From Bisporella sp. PMI_857 (lineage: Eukaryota; Ascomycota; Leotiomycetes; Helotiales; Helotiaceae): a stretch of 64,000 bases of DNA. The stretch is from the NCBI GenBank assembly GCA_021307315.1, contig JAJSPD010000022.1, forward strand, positions 558,001 to 622,000, in the 5' to 3' direction. Below, piece after piece: positions 33,844 to 44,480 of this stretch (position 1 is its first letter; the number at the start of each line of letters is the position of its first letter). The notes below the pieces were generated by a model. It saw nothing but the letters and a program-made list of their open reading frames with translations, was not told the origin of the DNA and did not search any database. Both the position numbers and the translations under genes were made by a program.

Positions 33844-35080
33844 CGCAATGTCAAGAACAGCCCTATTATTAGCATACGAAAAGGTACAGAGCAAAATAAG
33901 AGAAAGCAGAGAGTGAAAGAGGGTTGGCCTGACGACTTCACAGATATGTTGTTTGCACTCAGCCTCACGAGGCTTGATGCATTTGCCACACCATGTCACG
34001 ATTACCACGTGATCACTAGGATATGCTTTCCTATTCAGGACTAGTGTTCCACATACTTGACGATTCTCTCGCTGTACCTTCTCTCCTTCGTCTAGAATCC
34101 TCGCCAATAACGCCAGTATTTGGATTCGTGACAAGCGGAACATAGAACTAGTCGCGATTGTAAGCTCAGTAATTTTCAACTTATCAAATCGAACAAATGT
34201 CAAGGCAGAAGTCCTGTAGACCGTCTTTGGTAGCTTGTTCGCCACAAAGTTTTTATCTTTTTCATTGCCAGTCTTACTTTTATGAGCCCGACCTCCGCAC
34301 ATATCTCCTGAAACGCTATTGGTAGGGGGGTTCATCGTGGTTATTCTTGCCGTTGGCAGGGGGTTGCCCGCCCTAGGCGATCATTATCGGGTTATCCTGG
34401 AGACGTTAGGTGGGGGTGCGGAAGAGTGTCGTGGCTCAAAAATTAAACAGCAGACAGGCACGGATAATGAGAGCCAGGAGGATATAGTTGGAGATGGATA
34501 TCCGAACGATATATCAAGGAGGAGCAAGGTGGCTATAACACCAGATACCGAGCCGCTGTCGCAGAAGGGTAGTTTTCGGTCGAACCACTCTGATTTTCCA
34601 CCATTCTCTGGTGCAGAATTTTGATGGAGAATTGTATAGTGTATTATAAGGGAACAAGAAATGGAGTGACAGGAGTAGACGTTCCTATTTTATGATTCGA
34701 GGCTCACAAAACCGTGGAGGCATTCTGTTTAAGGGTCAATAGATTTCGGGAAGGCACAATCGCGGGTCAAAGTTGGCAGCTTCTAGAAACTTTTGCATTG
34801 CTACACTTCGGATAGTTATGATACTTCCTGATAAATTCATCAGACTATGAATGAATGTAAGAATTTAGACTTGAGTGATGTTATCCCTTTTCATTTAATA
34901 CTTCTGGATAGATTCTCGACGCGGCCTAACCACCTATCAAATAGACCCGTGCACGGACCATTAGAGTAAGCAGCCACATTAAGAGATAAATGTGGCTCTA
35001 CCCCTCAGCATTCAACTCTCCCCTCAATCAAGACGATTTCAGTTTAAGAACCACTTTAATCAACCCTCAATTTTGTCACA
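33844..35080. other. Intergenic region between NACHT-ANK-ZZ and oxygenase genes
   Basis: It holds the two divergent promoters. A minus-strand frame (to 34335) continuous with the NACHT gene has no recognisable domain. The stretch just before 35081 is CT-rich. Confidence 0.4.
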
Positions 35081-36127
35081 ATGGCAGGTACTCTCCTGAC
35101 GGCCACCCCGCCCACTGCAGTTCAGTCTACAACCGACTACCCATTGAATAGGACTCGTAACCGTCTCCCCACGATCGATTTGACTTCAGACTCAGCCAGT
35201 CAAGCCTTCGAGACCCTCTCCCATGCTGCCTCCACGACTGGCGCAGCCCTCATCACGAATCTCTCTGTCAAGCCCCCAATCGCCGCAATCCAACGACTAT
35301 TCTCGACCCTTTACACAAACCCTACCCTCGCATCCCGTCTCAACGCAACATACCCCGCCCGCGGCGTCTTCAAAGCCGCATGTCTCGACCCCTCCAGTGC
35401 CTCGAACATCGACCAGAAAACCACAATCGATTTCTCCGCCGCCCGTTTGCAGAAACTGCGAGAGCTCGACCCGGCGCTCGTGGATGACCTTGGTCAAGAT
35501 TTCGACCAGGTGCTCCGGTTCTATACGGTGGTCGAGACGGACATCTTGCCTTTGCTGATGCAGGCTACTTCTCGTATCGCGGGCTCAGATCTTGCGCCGA
35601 TGCACGCGAATTGGAATAATAATCTGCGGTTGATTGATTACTTTCCGAGTCCTGAGCCTACGGGACCTCGGTGCGGGGAGCATAGAGATTATGGCACATA
35701 TACCGTGGTGTTCCAAGATGGACTGGTTGGTGGATTGGAGTTTGATGTTGATGGGAAGTGGATTCAAGTCCCAGCTAATGTGGATGCGGTTGTGTCCTGG
35801 GGATGGTGCGGTGCCATCCTGAGCAATGATCGAGTGAAGGCTGCCAAGCACAGAGTTCTACGAACTCAACCGGTTCAGAAGCGAAGAACTACTGCGGTAG
35901 TTTTCGTAGCTCCGGACCTGGATGCCACATTAAAGCCGGTAGAGAGCTCAGTAAAAGAGGATCACCCCAGCACTTGGTCGGAGCAGATTATGGCCGGAGA
36001 TCTCTCTGTTGGACAGTTCAAGCAGGTCATTTCGAAGAAATGGCGTAGACGAGAAGGGAACGAAGAGGGCGAGGTGATTGAGGGTGCGCAGGATAGGGAG
36101 GTGTCCGCATTTGTCAGAGCAGCTTAG
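35081..36127 (+). CDS. 2-oxoglutarate/Fe(II)-dependent dioxygenase (isopenicillin-N-synthase-like)
   Basis: A single exon encodes 348 aa. The iron ligands are clear: H201 and D203 in GEHRDYGTYT and H257 in AAKHRVLR. The 2-oxoglutarate-binding arginine is R269 in KRRTTAVVF. An N-terminal DIOX_N-like region (LPTIDLTSD, TTGAALITN) precedes. Family members hydroxylate, desaturate or cyclise small molecules, often in secondary metabolism. The substrate cannot be inferred, and no biosynthetic partner genes lie nearby. The C-terminus ends in a Lys/Arg/Glu-rich segment. Upstream sequence is CT-rich with the ATG in a good context (CACAATGGC). Confidence 0.9.
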   Translation: MAGTLLTATPPTAVQSTTDYPLNRTRNRLPTIDLTSDSASQAFETLSHAASTTGAALITNLSVKPPIAAIQRLFSTLYTNPTLASRLNATYPARGVFKAACLDPSSASNIDQKTTIDFSAARLQKLRELDPALVDDLGQDFDQVLRFYTVVETDILPLLMQATSRIAGSDLAPMHANWNNNLRLIDYFPSPEPTGPRCGEHRDYGTYTVVFQDGLVGGLEFDVDGKWIQVPANVDAVVSWGWCGAILSNDRVKAAKHRVLRTQPVQKRRTTAVVFVAPDLDATLKPVESSVKEDHPSTWSEQIMAGDLSVGQFKQVISKKWRRREGNEEGEVIEGAQDREVSAFVRAA

Positions 36128-37334
36128 GACCTAATATCTACAAGTTCAATTTAAATGATATTGTTTCTCTATTTGCAGCTAGGCTTCGTGACACAATTTA
36201 CCTCGACTTCTCAGCTGGTTGACGTTTATCAATATGTCCTCTAGGTCAACGGCCATTTTGGTTTGGCCTTATTCTATTGCAGAAAATTTCTGTTGTATTA
36301 ACACAACACACGGCCACTTGGTTCTCAAACAACGACTCTACTCTTGCTCTCTAGTGACTATCCTTATTTCTAAGAACGACATTCCCGAGGAAGATCTGCC
36401 AGAAAATTCTTCCAGTAGCTACCTGAGACGCCGCCGTTTGGCCACATTTTGCAGTGGAGGCTAACTCGTTCTCCACGGCCGCAATCGAGCCTCATACCCA
36501 GGCCCTGCAGACAATCTTAAGTAGCTAAAATCTTATACCCTCCGAACCCTCGGCACCCCTCACAAGGCCAAACCTCGAACCCTTAACCCCTCGCACGTGA
36601 TGAACCGGCACCTGACCCAAATATACATATATATATTAGTTAAAAGTTAATTTATATTACATTGTATCTGTATTTTTTCCAAATACGTACGAAATACAGC
36701 CACTGTATTGTAATAAACCGTATCTGCATTGTGTACGGCCACAATATTCCCCACACTGATCCTTTGGAAGGCGGCGGAACAGGATTGTCGGATTTGGGCT
36801 TTCTGTTGTTTAGTGAGCGCGACTTGGTTCAGCTTTGACTTAAGTAGGCACTCGGGCGAGTCCGTAGGGTGGGGGTACGCGACAGTGGAAGCAGCGAGGG
36901 GGGCATAAGTACGCTACGGTGGAGCATGAGGTGTGCCTCTTTTCTGTGTGTGTGTAGTGGATCCGCAAAAGCCGCATCGGGGAAAACCTGGCGCAGGTCC
37001 TTTCGTTGTGCCACATTATGCAGCGGTTGCGCTGTATAATTGCCACTCTATTCGGCAGTAGTTTAATAGAGGCCCGAGCTCCGAAACGAAGGAGAGTCCG
37101 GGGGAGAGTGGTGATGTTGCTCGGGAATCTAGCGATCCAGGAGGTCGAGGGAGTGTATGGTGCCTTAATGCTGTGTCGGGTATCTGCGATTTGTATAAAT
37201 TTGGGCGAAGCCGAGCTCCTGTTGGGCAGATGAGAGGCTCGCTTTAACAACTCGGCAGTAACAACCACGCATCAAACTCAACTTCGAGTCTCTCATCTTC
37301 AACTCCAACCCGCCTTCGCCCCACTTTGGGGTCA
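36128..37334. other. No gene recognised
   Basis: Short ORFs (for example 36219-36464 + and 36840-37268 -) lack family features. An AT-rich segment lies at 36620-36720. Confidence 0.4.
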
Positions 37335-38252
37335 CAGTTGGGCCAGGGTAGAGAAAAGTTTGGCCAGGGTATACGCTAGTAAAAGTTGATCGAGGGTAGA
37401 AAACAGTGCTTGTAAAGCTTGGCCAGGGTAGAAATAACGCTAAGTATACGCCAAGCACATGCTTGCTAACTTACCTTTTTGCCTAGTGTGTACAGTCGAA
37501 TCAGGAACTATAGTTTGCCACTTACTCTCCTTACGCAGCTCCTAAGGGCTGAGTCGTCATCATTCGTAATGACTTACGCACTCCTCTTACATATAAGAGG
37601 AGCTTGCTTCTTATATGTAGAAAACTTCAGAGATCAATCAATCGTTCATTGCATACTTTGTGAACTTCCTGAATCGATATGTACTTGCACGCTTGTGTCG
37701 ATTAATAACAAGGTATTAAAAGAATCTGTATATAATTAGCATCTACATTGCATATATGTAACTTAATATATTAGCATTATTAGCAAGAGTGACTGTTGAA
37801 GCAGAACGGTCTATACATTATTAGCAGATGTTATGCATATGCTTAGTATATTCTAAAAATATGCTAAGCTTGTAGCACTATTGCTTAATTAAGCAACGTA
37901 GCAGGAATTGGCTTACTTAATAAGCCAAAGAGCTAGAACATTTCTGACAGGTCTACAACGTAGATACATATTATTTAATACAAGCACTTACAACCCGTAT
38001 TTTATCGACGTGATACTTCTATTAATATCATATTCTTTGACAGAACGGTTTGTTTACTTATATCACATAATTAATTAAACCACATTCCAACTATACGCCT
38101 ATTATATACTACGAATGCGCTGACGCACACTAAACTAACTACTATACTACAATTGGAATACAACTTAACTTGAGCCAGGGTAGAGCATTTCAGTCAAAAT
38201 TAAGGTTCGACTCTCTACCCTAGCCAAGCTTTTCTCTACCCTGGGCCAACTG
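37335..38252. mobile_element. Non-autonomous DNA element with 37-bp terminal inverted repeats
   Basis: The left end starts CAGTTGGGCCAGGGTAGAGA. The reverse complement of the right end starts CAGTTGGCCCAGGGTAGAGA. Only about three mismatches occur over 37 bp. The CCAGGGTAGA motif recurs inside both ends. The interior is about 0.85 kb, very AT-rich, with no transposase; the 86-codon ORF at 37479-37739 is probably chance. No clear target-site duplication was found. Confidence 0.65.
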
Positions 38253-38470
38253 GAACCCGTCTCCGTCTGAATCTCGTTAGTAAAGGGAGATGGGCAAGCA
38301 AGCAGCAAGGAAGAGGGAGGAGGGACTGACCTGTCTGTAACTAGCATCGTTGCAAATCCAAAGGCGAGGCATTCATATGCCCGATGGCGCACTATCCTGG
38401 GTCGACGCTGGTGCAGTTAATTTAATTAGTCTTTCATTGCACAGAGAGAGCAGATGGGTCTAGTGCTTTG

Positions 38471-39394
38471 CTAGAGGGGTTTCTCGATTGGTGGGTGGGT
38501 GGGGAGATGGACATACGTGAGTTGATTTTTGCCAAAGAGTTTGTTGAAGTTGGCATGGGCTTTTCTAAGGCCGTTGTGACCTTTTTTTGTTAGTGATATT
38601 GTTGCGGTTGGGAGAGGGATAGAGGGTACCGGGTCCCCCACGGATGGCAGAGTTCCAATCGACAGCTGCTGTAGGGCTGCTGAGGATCGCGGCCCTGTAC
38701 GGTAGGATTCGGTGATGTAGGCCAGAATCATTATTTCTAACCTAACTTTGATCGGCTCGATCACTGGAATAACCTTCAAGGCGCTGCCGTCGATATAAAA
38801 GAATATTAATGTTAATGCCGCTGACGCTATCTGAAGTACAATCACTATCATATTGACGGCAATGACATATCTGATATGAATAACATCTGAAAAGTTTTTT
38901 CGAGCCACCATGATAAAAAAGACATTGATAATGACGTCTTGCACCATCAATATGACCATTCCTGTCAATTGCAAAATGTAAGCAACGCGATAGAAATACT
39001 GGTCCTTCGTCAAGGCGAATTTCGTTTGATAAATGCCTAACACCAACCACAGAATGCCCTGTAGCATAGGCACGCATAGAGCAAGCGGATGCAGGTGATA
39101 TATAAGCCGCAGCCGTAACAAGATCATCACCGGGTAGCTCGTGACCATGAGGATTTCGACTATTGTGTTGACAGTGTAAAGCGGCACTATGTCCACGGCC
39201 GGCGTGAAATAGGCATACGCAGATATGCCATTGAACAAAGCGCTTGATAAGATGGCCAATTGGCACACGTAGAAAAACAAAGTTTGCCGTCGTTGGAATA
39301 ATCTCCATGCAGAATATTCAGACTCAAGAAAGATGACTATCCCCGCACCAACCGAGGCACCGACATAGTTGTCCAAGAACTCCATTTTAGCCAT
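38471..39394 (-). CDS. Multi-span fungal integral membrane protein
   Basis: A single exon encodes 307 aa (alternative Met at 39385). Six or seven hydrophobic segments are visible, including FFYVCQLAILSSALFNGISA, LYTVNTIVEILMVTSYPVMI, MLQGILWLVLGIY, ILQLTGMVILMVQDVIINVF and VIAVNMIVIVLQIASAALTL. A basic, Pro/Ser-rich cytosolic tail from about residue 240 follows. The layout resembles the small fungal seven-helix proteins found beside secreted-protein and metabolite genes, whose function is mostly unknown. There is no catalytic motif. It could be receptor-like, but nothing shows a ligand. Confidence 0.75.
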   Translation of the reverse strand: MAKMEFLDNYVGASVGAGIVIFLESEYSAWRLFQRRQTLFFYVCQLAILSSALFNGISAYAYFTPAVDIVPLYTVNTIVEILMVTSYPVMILLRLRLIYHLHPLALCVPMLQGILWLVLGIYQTKFALTKDQYFYRVAYILQLTGMVILMVQDVIINVFFIMVARKNFSDVIHIRYVIAVNMIVIVLQIASAALTLIFFYIDGSALKVIPVIEPIKVRLEIMILAYITESYRTGPRSSAALQQLSIGTLPSVGDPVPSIPLPTATISLTKKGHNGLRKAHANFNKLFGKNQLTYVHLPTHPPIEKPL

Positions 39395-40495
39395 CAGTTA
39401 TGTGCATCAACGTTCTCTTTTCAATTTTTAAATATCAGCTCAGGCTTTTATACTTTATGGAGCTTCGATGGCAACTGCCGTTGCTAGCGTTGTAGTCTTT
39501 CTTTTTCTATTGTGATTCGTCATTTTCAGAACGAGGTTGTGTGCGGTTCGCTCTTTAAGGCAAAGAAATAATCAACGCCGCCTTCGCCTCCCAAAGCGCC
39601 ACGGCAGCTTCGCAGGTGAGACGAAGCCCATTCTATTCTCTACCACTCAATCTCAAGTTTTATCGTTGATCTGACCTGTCATTGGAACGTCACCTGCTAC
39701 GCTCAAAATGAAATACAGGGTCTTTGTTGGACATTTTGGAATTTACCGTAGCCAAATGTCACAAAGTTAAGCGATGCCAGATAGCAGCACAGATTTAGCA
39801 GAGTAAGTGAAGAGAACGGAGTGGCTTGTCGTAACCAACCGGAGAATCCCCAGTCATCGTAGTGATATTATCTTTGGGCGCGGCGCCGGCATTGATCACC
39901 GGGCGTGAAATCGCGATCACACAAGGCTTTTAGTGTGTCATGGGCCAATGTCCCGTCGTCCCGCATACAGTATGTGGTGGTGGGTGAGATGTCGGATTGA
40001 CGAGTCACAAGCCGGAACGAGCCCCCGGGTCGGCTCCAGACCTACGCCCCTTATTTAAACTCTTAACATTTCTGTCAGTGTTCCCGCCCTAAGCTCTGGA
40101 ACAACATAAGATTGAGGGGGGAGACTAGTGCAATGACCTTAGTCGCACCCTGAAATTCTTGCATAATCTAGCTCAAACTCAAATATATCTCATTGTTTGT
40201 ATCACTCTGTAAGTGATACTCCTTGTTTTGATAACTTGCAATTGCTCAAGTCGGTACCCACGGGTATATGCCCATGTGGTCCGTGCGTCGTGGGGTGTGC
40301 TATTCGCTCGACCCACGCGACCTTGCTTGTACTCGTACCAACAGTATCCAACGTTCTCCTAGTGTAGTAGTGTCTCCTCGTACGGCTAACAAGCGCTGAG
40401 CAAAATTTTTAATTTGCGTATGTATAGGACTAAGCCCTAAGCTTTCTTGGACTAAAATCCAGTTTGTTAAACGTTTTTCTTGAACTGAAGAAAGC
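39395..40495. other. No gene recognised
   Basis: A purine-rich tract GAGGGGGGAGAC at about 40113 followed by AT-rich sequence could be a retrotransposon remnant. No boundaries could be set. Confidence 0.35.
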
Positions 40496-40667
40496 TGTCA
40501 CGTCCCGCTCTTGGCGAGCACGTGCCCTGTGTAGCCAAGCCGCTAGGGCTCCATGTGTATATAGAGCCTGCTCTTCCCCGAGCCCCTTTTCCTTCCTCAG
40601 CTTGATATTCTCGTATGATACCACCGTTGCCCTCTGTATCTGTAGATCCACAGCGCGTGTCGTGACA
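40496..40667. mobile_element. Solo LTR, family A copy 2
   Basis: The 172-bp unit starts TGTCACGTCCCG and ends GCGTGTCGTGACA, with the perfect 5-bp duplication AAAGC on each side. It is closely similar to 4640-4812. The 60 bp at the right end, from TTGATATTCTCG to the terminus, are almost identical. Confidence 0.9.
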
Positions 40668-40811
40668 AAAGCTTTTGAAAAGGTTCAGCTGTTGTTTGAT
40701 GATTTTCGTGGCCGTAAATTCGGTTCTGAAGAGCAGGCCTTGGAGCACCCTATCCTAGACTAGCTTTCCGAGCAGAAACGCCATTTGCAATTGTTTCAAG
40801 CGCTTGCATAG

Positions 40812-41032
40812 TGTAACAACTCAAACTGAACAGGGATCTCGATCCGTAGATCCAGGTGGAAGGACTCAAAGGTGTGAACAGCTATCAATTGCTATAACTA
40901 AGAGAACAAGCTACAGACAGAAGAAGGGAAGGAAAGCAGCGCTCTATATACAGGAAGCTGGCCAGAGGCCAGTATAAGCGAGCTTTAGGATGTCCGGTGC
41001 TGAGCTCCGTCTAAAGAGTCAGGGCCGTGACA
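40812..41032. mobile_element. Probable solo LTR, family D
   Basis: The 221-bp unit starts TGTAACAACTC and ends GGCCGTGACA. The flanking 5-mers CATAG and CATAA match at four of five positions. It contains CTCTATATACAGG. No second copy was seen, so the call rests on ends and flanks only. Confidence 0.5.
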
Positions 41033-41674
41033 CATAACGTCTTCAGTATATTGGTGCTTCATGATCGAGTAAAAAGATCTCCAAAATTTGAAAACAATTA
41101 ATAAAGGCGTTGCTGAGAAATACTTATATAAAGTAGGATTGTAGAAAGTAGTGGTGTGCTAAGCGAGGTGGCCCAAATGGGGGGGGGGGTGGCCCAAAAA
41201 GGGGGTGGGACTTAGAACACACACCACCACCACCACCACCACAACCAGTATCACTGTGGTGTTTTGTCTCGTTATTTTTCTTCGGGATGTGGGAGAGTCG
41301 AAGTTTGGAGCCCAGTGAATTAACCATTCTTCAACCGCTCCAAAATTCCAGTAATCCCCCTCTCATCGTAGTCTCTTGCCAGCTCCTGGTTTCTCATTTG
41401 TGGGGATACATCCAGGTTACGCAGCCGCAGAAACCCACCTATACTGAAAGCCAGACGCTTGGCATTGAACGGAACACCAATGGAGCACATCTTTTCGCAA
41501 CGAGTGGCGTTTGCGCGGCACATATGAACTTAGCTCCCTCCGCCCACCGCTCTTCACTTTCCTGTATGATTCAGAATCCCAATTAACTCAACAATTAGCA
41601 GCAAGAATACGAGACGACCAGGTGTGAGCAAAGCTGGTTCGCTGAAGCTCAGTGGCTTTGACTTCATCACAAAC
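41033..41674. other. Upstream region of the HET gene, with simple repeats
   Basis: Includes a run of 11 G at 41179-41189 next to a duplicated GGTGGCCCAAA string and a CAC/ACC trinucleotide run at 41221-41243. The remainder is the probable promoter of the gene at 41675. Confidence 0.55.
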
Positions 41675-43621
41675 ATGTCCAGCATCTATCAATACGAACC
41701 GCTTGGCACGGAAAGCGGACAGCATGAAATTCGACTCATCAATCTGCTCCCAGGACACGATGAATCCACGATCCGATGTCGCATAAGCCATACATCTCTC
41801 AGCTCAGCTCCAACGTACGAAGCCTTGTCCTACTGCTGGGGAGCCGAGAAGCCCCAACATCTGATCGCAATCATTGATATATCTGGCAATCTTTCAAAGT
41901 TGTTCATCCGAGAGAATCTATATCACGCATTGAACCACCTGCGTAAAGTAGACGAAGAAACAATTTTCTGGATCGACGCCATATGTATTAACCAATCCGA
42001 CATCCCAGAGCGAAACAACCAAGTTTCAATAATGCGCGAGATTTACGAGAAGGCTTCAAGGACGGTCATCTGGCTCGGTGAAGAGGCCGAAAACAGTGCC
42101 GATGCCTTACTCCTGATGAAAGAGCTCAATGAGGCTAAGAGCTTAGATGAGACTGAAGGCATTCGAAGGGATCTATGGAAGCTGGGTGGAGATCGAAGAG
42201 GTCTGCCAGCGTCACCAGCAAGAATCTGGAGAGATCTCTTCCAAATTCCTCAACGGCCGTGGTTCCGCAGGGTCTGGATAGTACAGGAACTCGCCGCTTC
42301 TCCTCAAGCCCTCGTCATGTGTGGAGATTCGGCCATTCCCTGGCGGGAAATGGTGCAAGCTTTTGAGTACGTCGTTCAATCGGAAGGTTTTGGATTGGTT
42401 TTGGGCTTGAAGAGTTTAAGCCAACTTGTGTCGCTGGATATGACTCGCCAGAATTACCAGGAGAATGTGCAGCATGACCCGCTCTATGTCTTGATGAAGA
42501 ATCGTAAGGGGTCAGCAACAGATCCGAAAGATCATGTCTTTGCCTTCCATGGCTTCTTTCAGAGTGGAACCCTTGGACAGATAATCACGACACCGAGATA
42601 CGAGGACAGCACTATAGAAGTGTATTGCAAAGTCGCACATTTATTCCTCGAGAATCGTCGCAATCTTGACATTCTAAGCATTACCCGTCTGCACGAAAAA
42701 CCAAGAGACAAAACCCTGCAATATCTGCCGACTTGGGTGCCGGATTGGACCTGTGGGGACTTGCCAGCGTCTTTCCTCTGGAATAGCATCTGTCCCGACT
42801 TCCCACTAGAGCAACGGGGTATGTATCGAGCTTCTGGCGACTCCAAATACGTGCCTTCTCCAGACTCCTTCTCCACACCGCTGTTGAGAACTGAGGGTTG
42901 GATAATCGACGAGATTGCCGAAGTAAGTGAACTGCTGGAACCAAGGGAAGATCATATGATCAGCTATAATATTTGGAAGTTCGCCAGTGAATTCATCAGA
43001 AATCAACGAGTCTTGTTCGACTTTGAGCAAGTTGCAGTTGCAGGGAATAGCTTGGTAGAATATCCAACCGGTGAATCCCTCCTTGATGCTTACTGGAAGA
43101 CGCTCCTCGGAGGCATTACATATGGAGATCCCAATGGAATGGAGGCTCTCTTCTGGGACTGGTATCAAGGCATTCTACCCTTCAGGATGTTGCAGCTATT
43201 TCATCTTGATCGGGTGTGGTTCCTCACTCTCTACCTGTTTTTCCGTGGCCTCTGGAGAACGATTTTCTGGGCCTTGAGCCTGTCGAATCCTCTTGATAGC
43301 AAACCTATGAAAAGCCCGTTTCTGCAGTTTGCGACATTGACTAGCCATAGGCGCATGATGAGATCGAGCCTGGGATTGATTGGGCTTGCTCCTCCGCGGG
43401 CCAAAGCTGGTGATAAAGTGGTCTTGGCGAAAGGAGGAAAACTACCTTTAGTTCTGCGCCAAAGAGGTGGTGCGTGGGAGTTTATTGGGGACTCCTATCT
43501 GCACGCAGTCATGGATGGTAAATTATGGGACATCCTCGAGGAAGAAAAAATTGAATGCAGTGAGGCTTTCTGGCATTTGTGCAAGCAGAAAAGCACAAGG
43601 CAGGAGTTCCGGCTTGTGTAA
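41675..43621 (+). CDS. Heterokaryon incompatibility (HET) domain protein
   Basis: A single exon encodes 648 aa. The ATG at 41675 (MSSIYQYEPL) is used because the frame upstream lacks family features. HET motifs are in order: YEALSYCWG near residue 50, FWIDAICINQSDIPERNNQV near 100, IYEKASRTVIWLGEEAE, and WFRRVWIVQELA near 210. The C-terminal half is variable, with the usual late motif of HET proteins (GDKVVLAKGGKLPLVLR, WEFIGDSYLH). A hydrophobic stretch near residues 525-555 may associate with membranes. This is the HET-6-like class with no NACHT or repeat domain. HET domains trigger cell death after non-self recognition; the partner is unknown. Confidence 0.92.
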   Translation: MSSIYQYEPLGTESGQHEIRLINLLPGHDESTIRCRISHTSLSSAPTYEALSYCWGAEKPQHLIAIIDISGNLSKLFIRENLYHALNHLRKVDEETIFWIDAICINQSDIPERNNQVSIMREIYEKASRTVIWLGEEAENSADALLLMKELNEAKSLDETEGIRRDLWKLGGDRRGLPASPARIWRDLFQIPQRPWFRRVWIVQELAASPQALVMCGDSAIPWREMVQAFEYVVQSEGFGLVLGLKSLSQLVSLDMTRQNYQENVQHDPLYVLMKNRKGSATDPKDHVFAFHGFFQSGTLGQIITTPRYEDSTIEVYCKVAHLFLENRRNLDILSITRLHEKPRDKTLQYLPTWVPDWTCGDLPASFLWNSICPDFPLEQRGMYRASGDSKYVPSPDSFSTPLLRTEGWIIDEIAEVSELLEPREDHMISYNIWKFASEFIRNQRVLFDFEQVAVAGNSLVEYPTGESLLDAYWKTLLGGITYGDPNGMEALFWDWYQGILPFRMLQLFHLDRVWFLTLYLFFRGLWRTIFWALSLSNPLDSKPMKSPFLQFATLTSHRRMMRSSLGLIGLAPPRAKAGDKVVLAKGGKLPLVLRQRGGAWEFIGDSYLHAVMDGKLWDILEEEKIECSEAFWHLCKQKSTRQEFRLV

Positions 43622-43811
43622 TGAAGCAAGTGGAATTAACAGCGTGCAACAACCCTGACAAGTGGTGACGACAAATTACACTCCCGCCTACAAACGCTAT
43701 CTGTAACAACAACTCCTTGTTGATTTCGCAAGACTTGTCAACATAATTAATTAAACCGTGGGGGTCTCTCACAAATCAATAAATCGTTGCCTTTGATTGT
43801 CCGACTCCGTC
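43622..43811. other. 3' flank of HET gene
   Basis: Non-coding sequence. No repeat match was noticed until the LTR-like segment at 43812. Confidence 0.4.
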
Positions 43812-43991
43812 TGTTGGTAGCTATTTGTATGTAGTTATGATCATGTGACCAGCACCTGAAACAGTGGGACCTAGATCCTACTCAACTCCGTAGAACGAGA
43901 ACTTAGAACAATCAACGAATATCAAAACCACACTAGCAAGAGCGTAGTCAATAGCTACTACGCCTTTTGCTACGTGGTAGGTATTCCGACA
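43812..43991 (+). repeat. LTR-like fragment (module shared with 46939-47168)
   Basis: Begins TGTTGGTAGCTATTTGTATG and ends TATTCCGACA. It matches the reverse complement of about 46939-47168 over most of its length, with indels toward its right end. No target-site duplication was found. Confidence 0.55.
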
Positions 43992-44194
43992 CTCTAACTC
44001 TAATTAGAAAGCTAAGTAAATAGCTAAAGAATAATAGCAAACTAATTATAACTTTATATATTTATGTGGTAAAGATTTGAGACCCTTAAACTGTGAAGTC
44101 GTTTCAACACATAGGGTTTTCCGCCACGTAGGGATGGACGTTACGGCTGTATTATGTGGGTGGGAGATATTCTTGGCTCCTTGGTCTACTTACA

Positions 44195-44480
44195 TATTGA
44201 TTCCTGACACTCATTCTTTTGCCTTCCATAACGAACGGAGCGCGGTGATAAAGCCCTCGTTCATGGCTGCCAAGAGTTGCAGATGAAGATTGGTGCAATT
44301 AGAGTCTCGATATAGCAGGAAATAACCGAACGCATCTGTGGCAACCCGCCGCAGTCCTGTCTAAGTTCGCCATCAAAATTTGTTGCTCTAATGGTGGATA
44401 TCGCAGGACGAGCTGAATTGGAGTGAAAGGTGGAAAGAAAACCGAGGCTGACGGAAGGCGGAGCAAGCTTAAGAAGGCAC
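44195..44480 (+). repeat. Direct repeat S, copy 1
   Basis: The segment including GATGAAGATTGGTGCAATTA and the following 200 bp matches 47697-47975 in the same orientation at roughly 80-85% by eye. In this copy the frame is broken; in copy 2 it is open for 108 codons. Probably transposon-derived, family unknown. Confidence 0.6.

Noticed and set aside
37479..37739. 86-codon ORF inside the TIR element
   Set aside because: AT-rich, no transposase motif, and probably chance.
41179..41243. G-run and ACC repeats as a CRISPR-like or regulatory array
   Set aside because: Simple microsatellites; no spacers, and CRISPR is not expected in a fungal nuclear genome.
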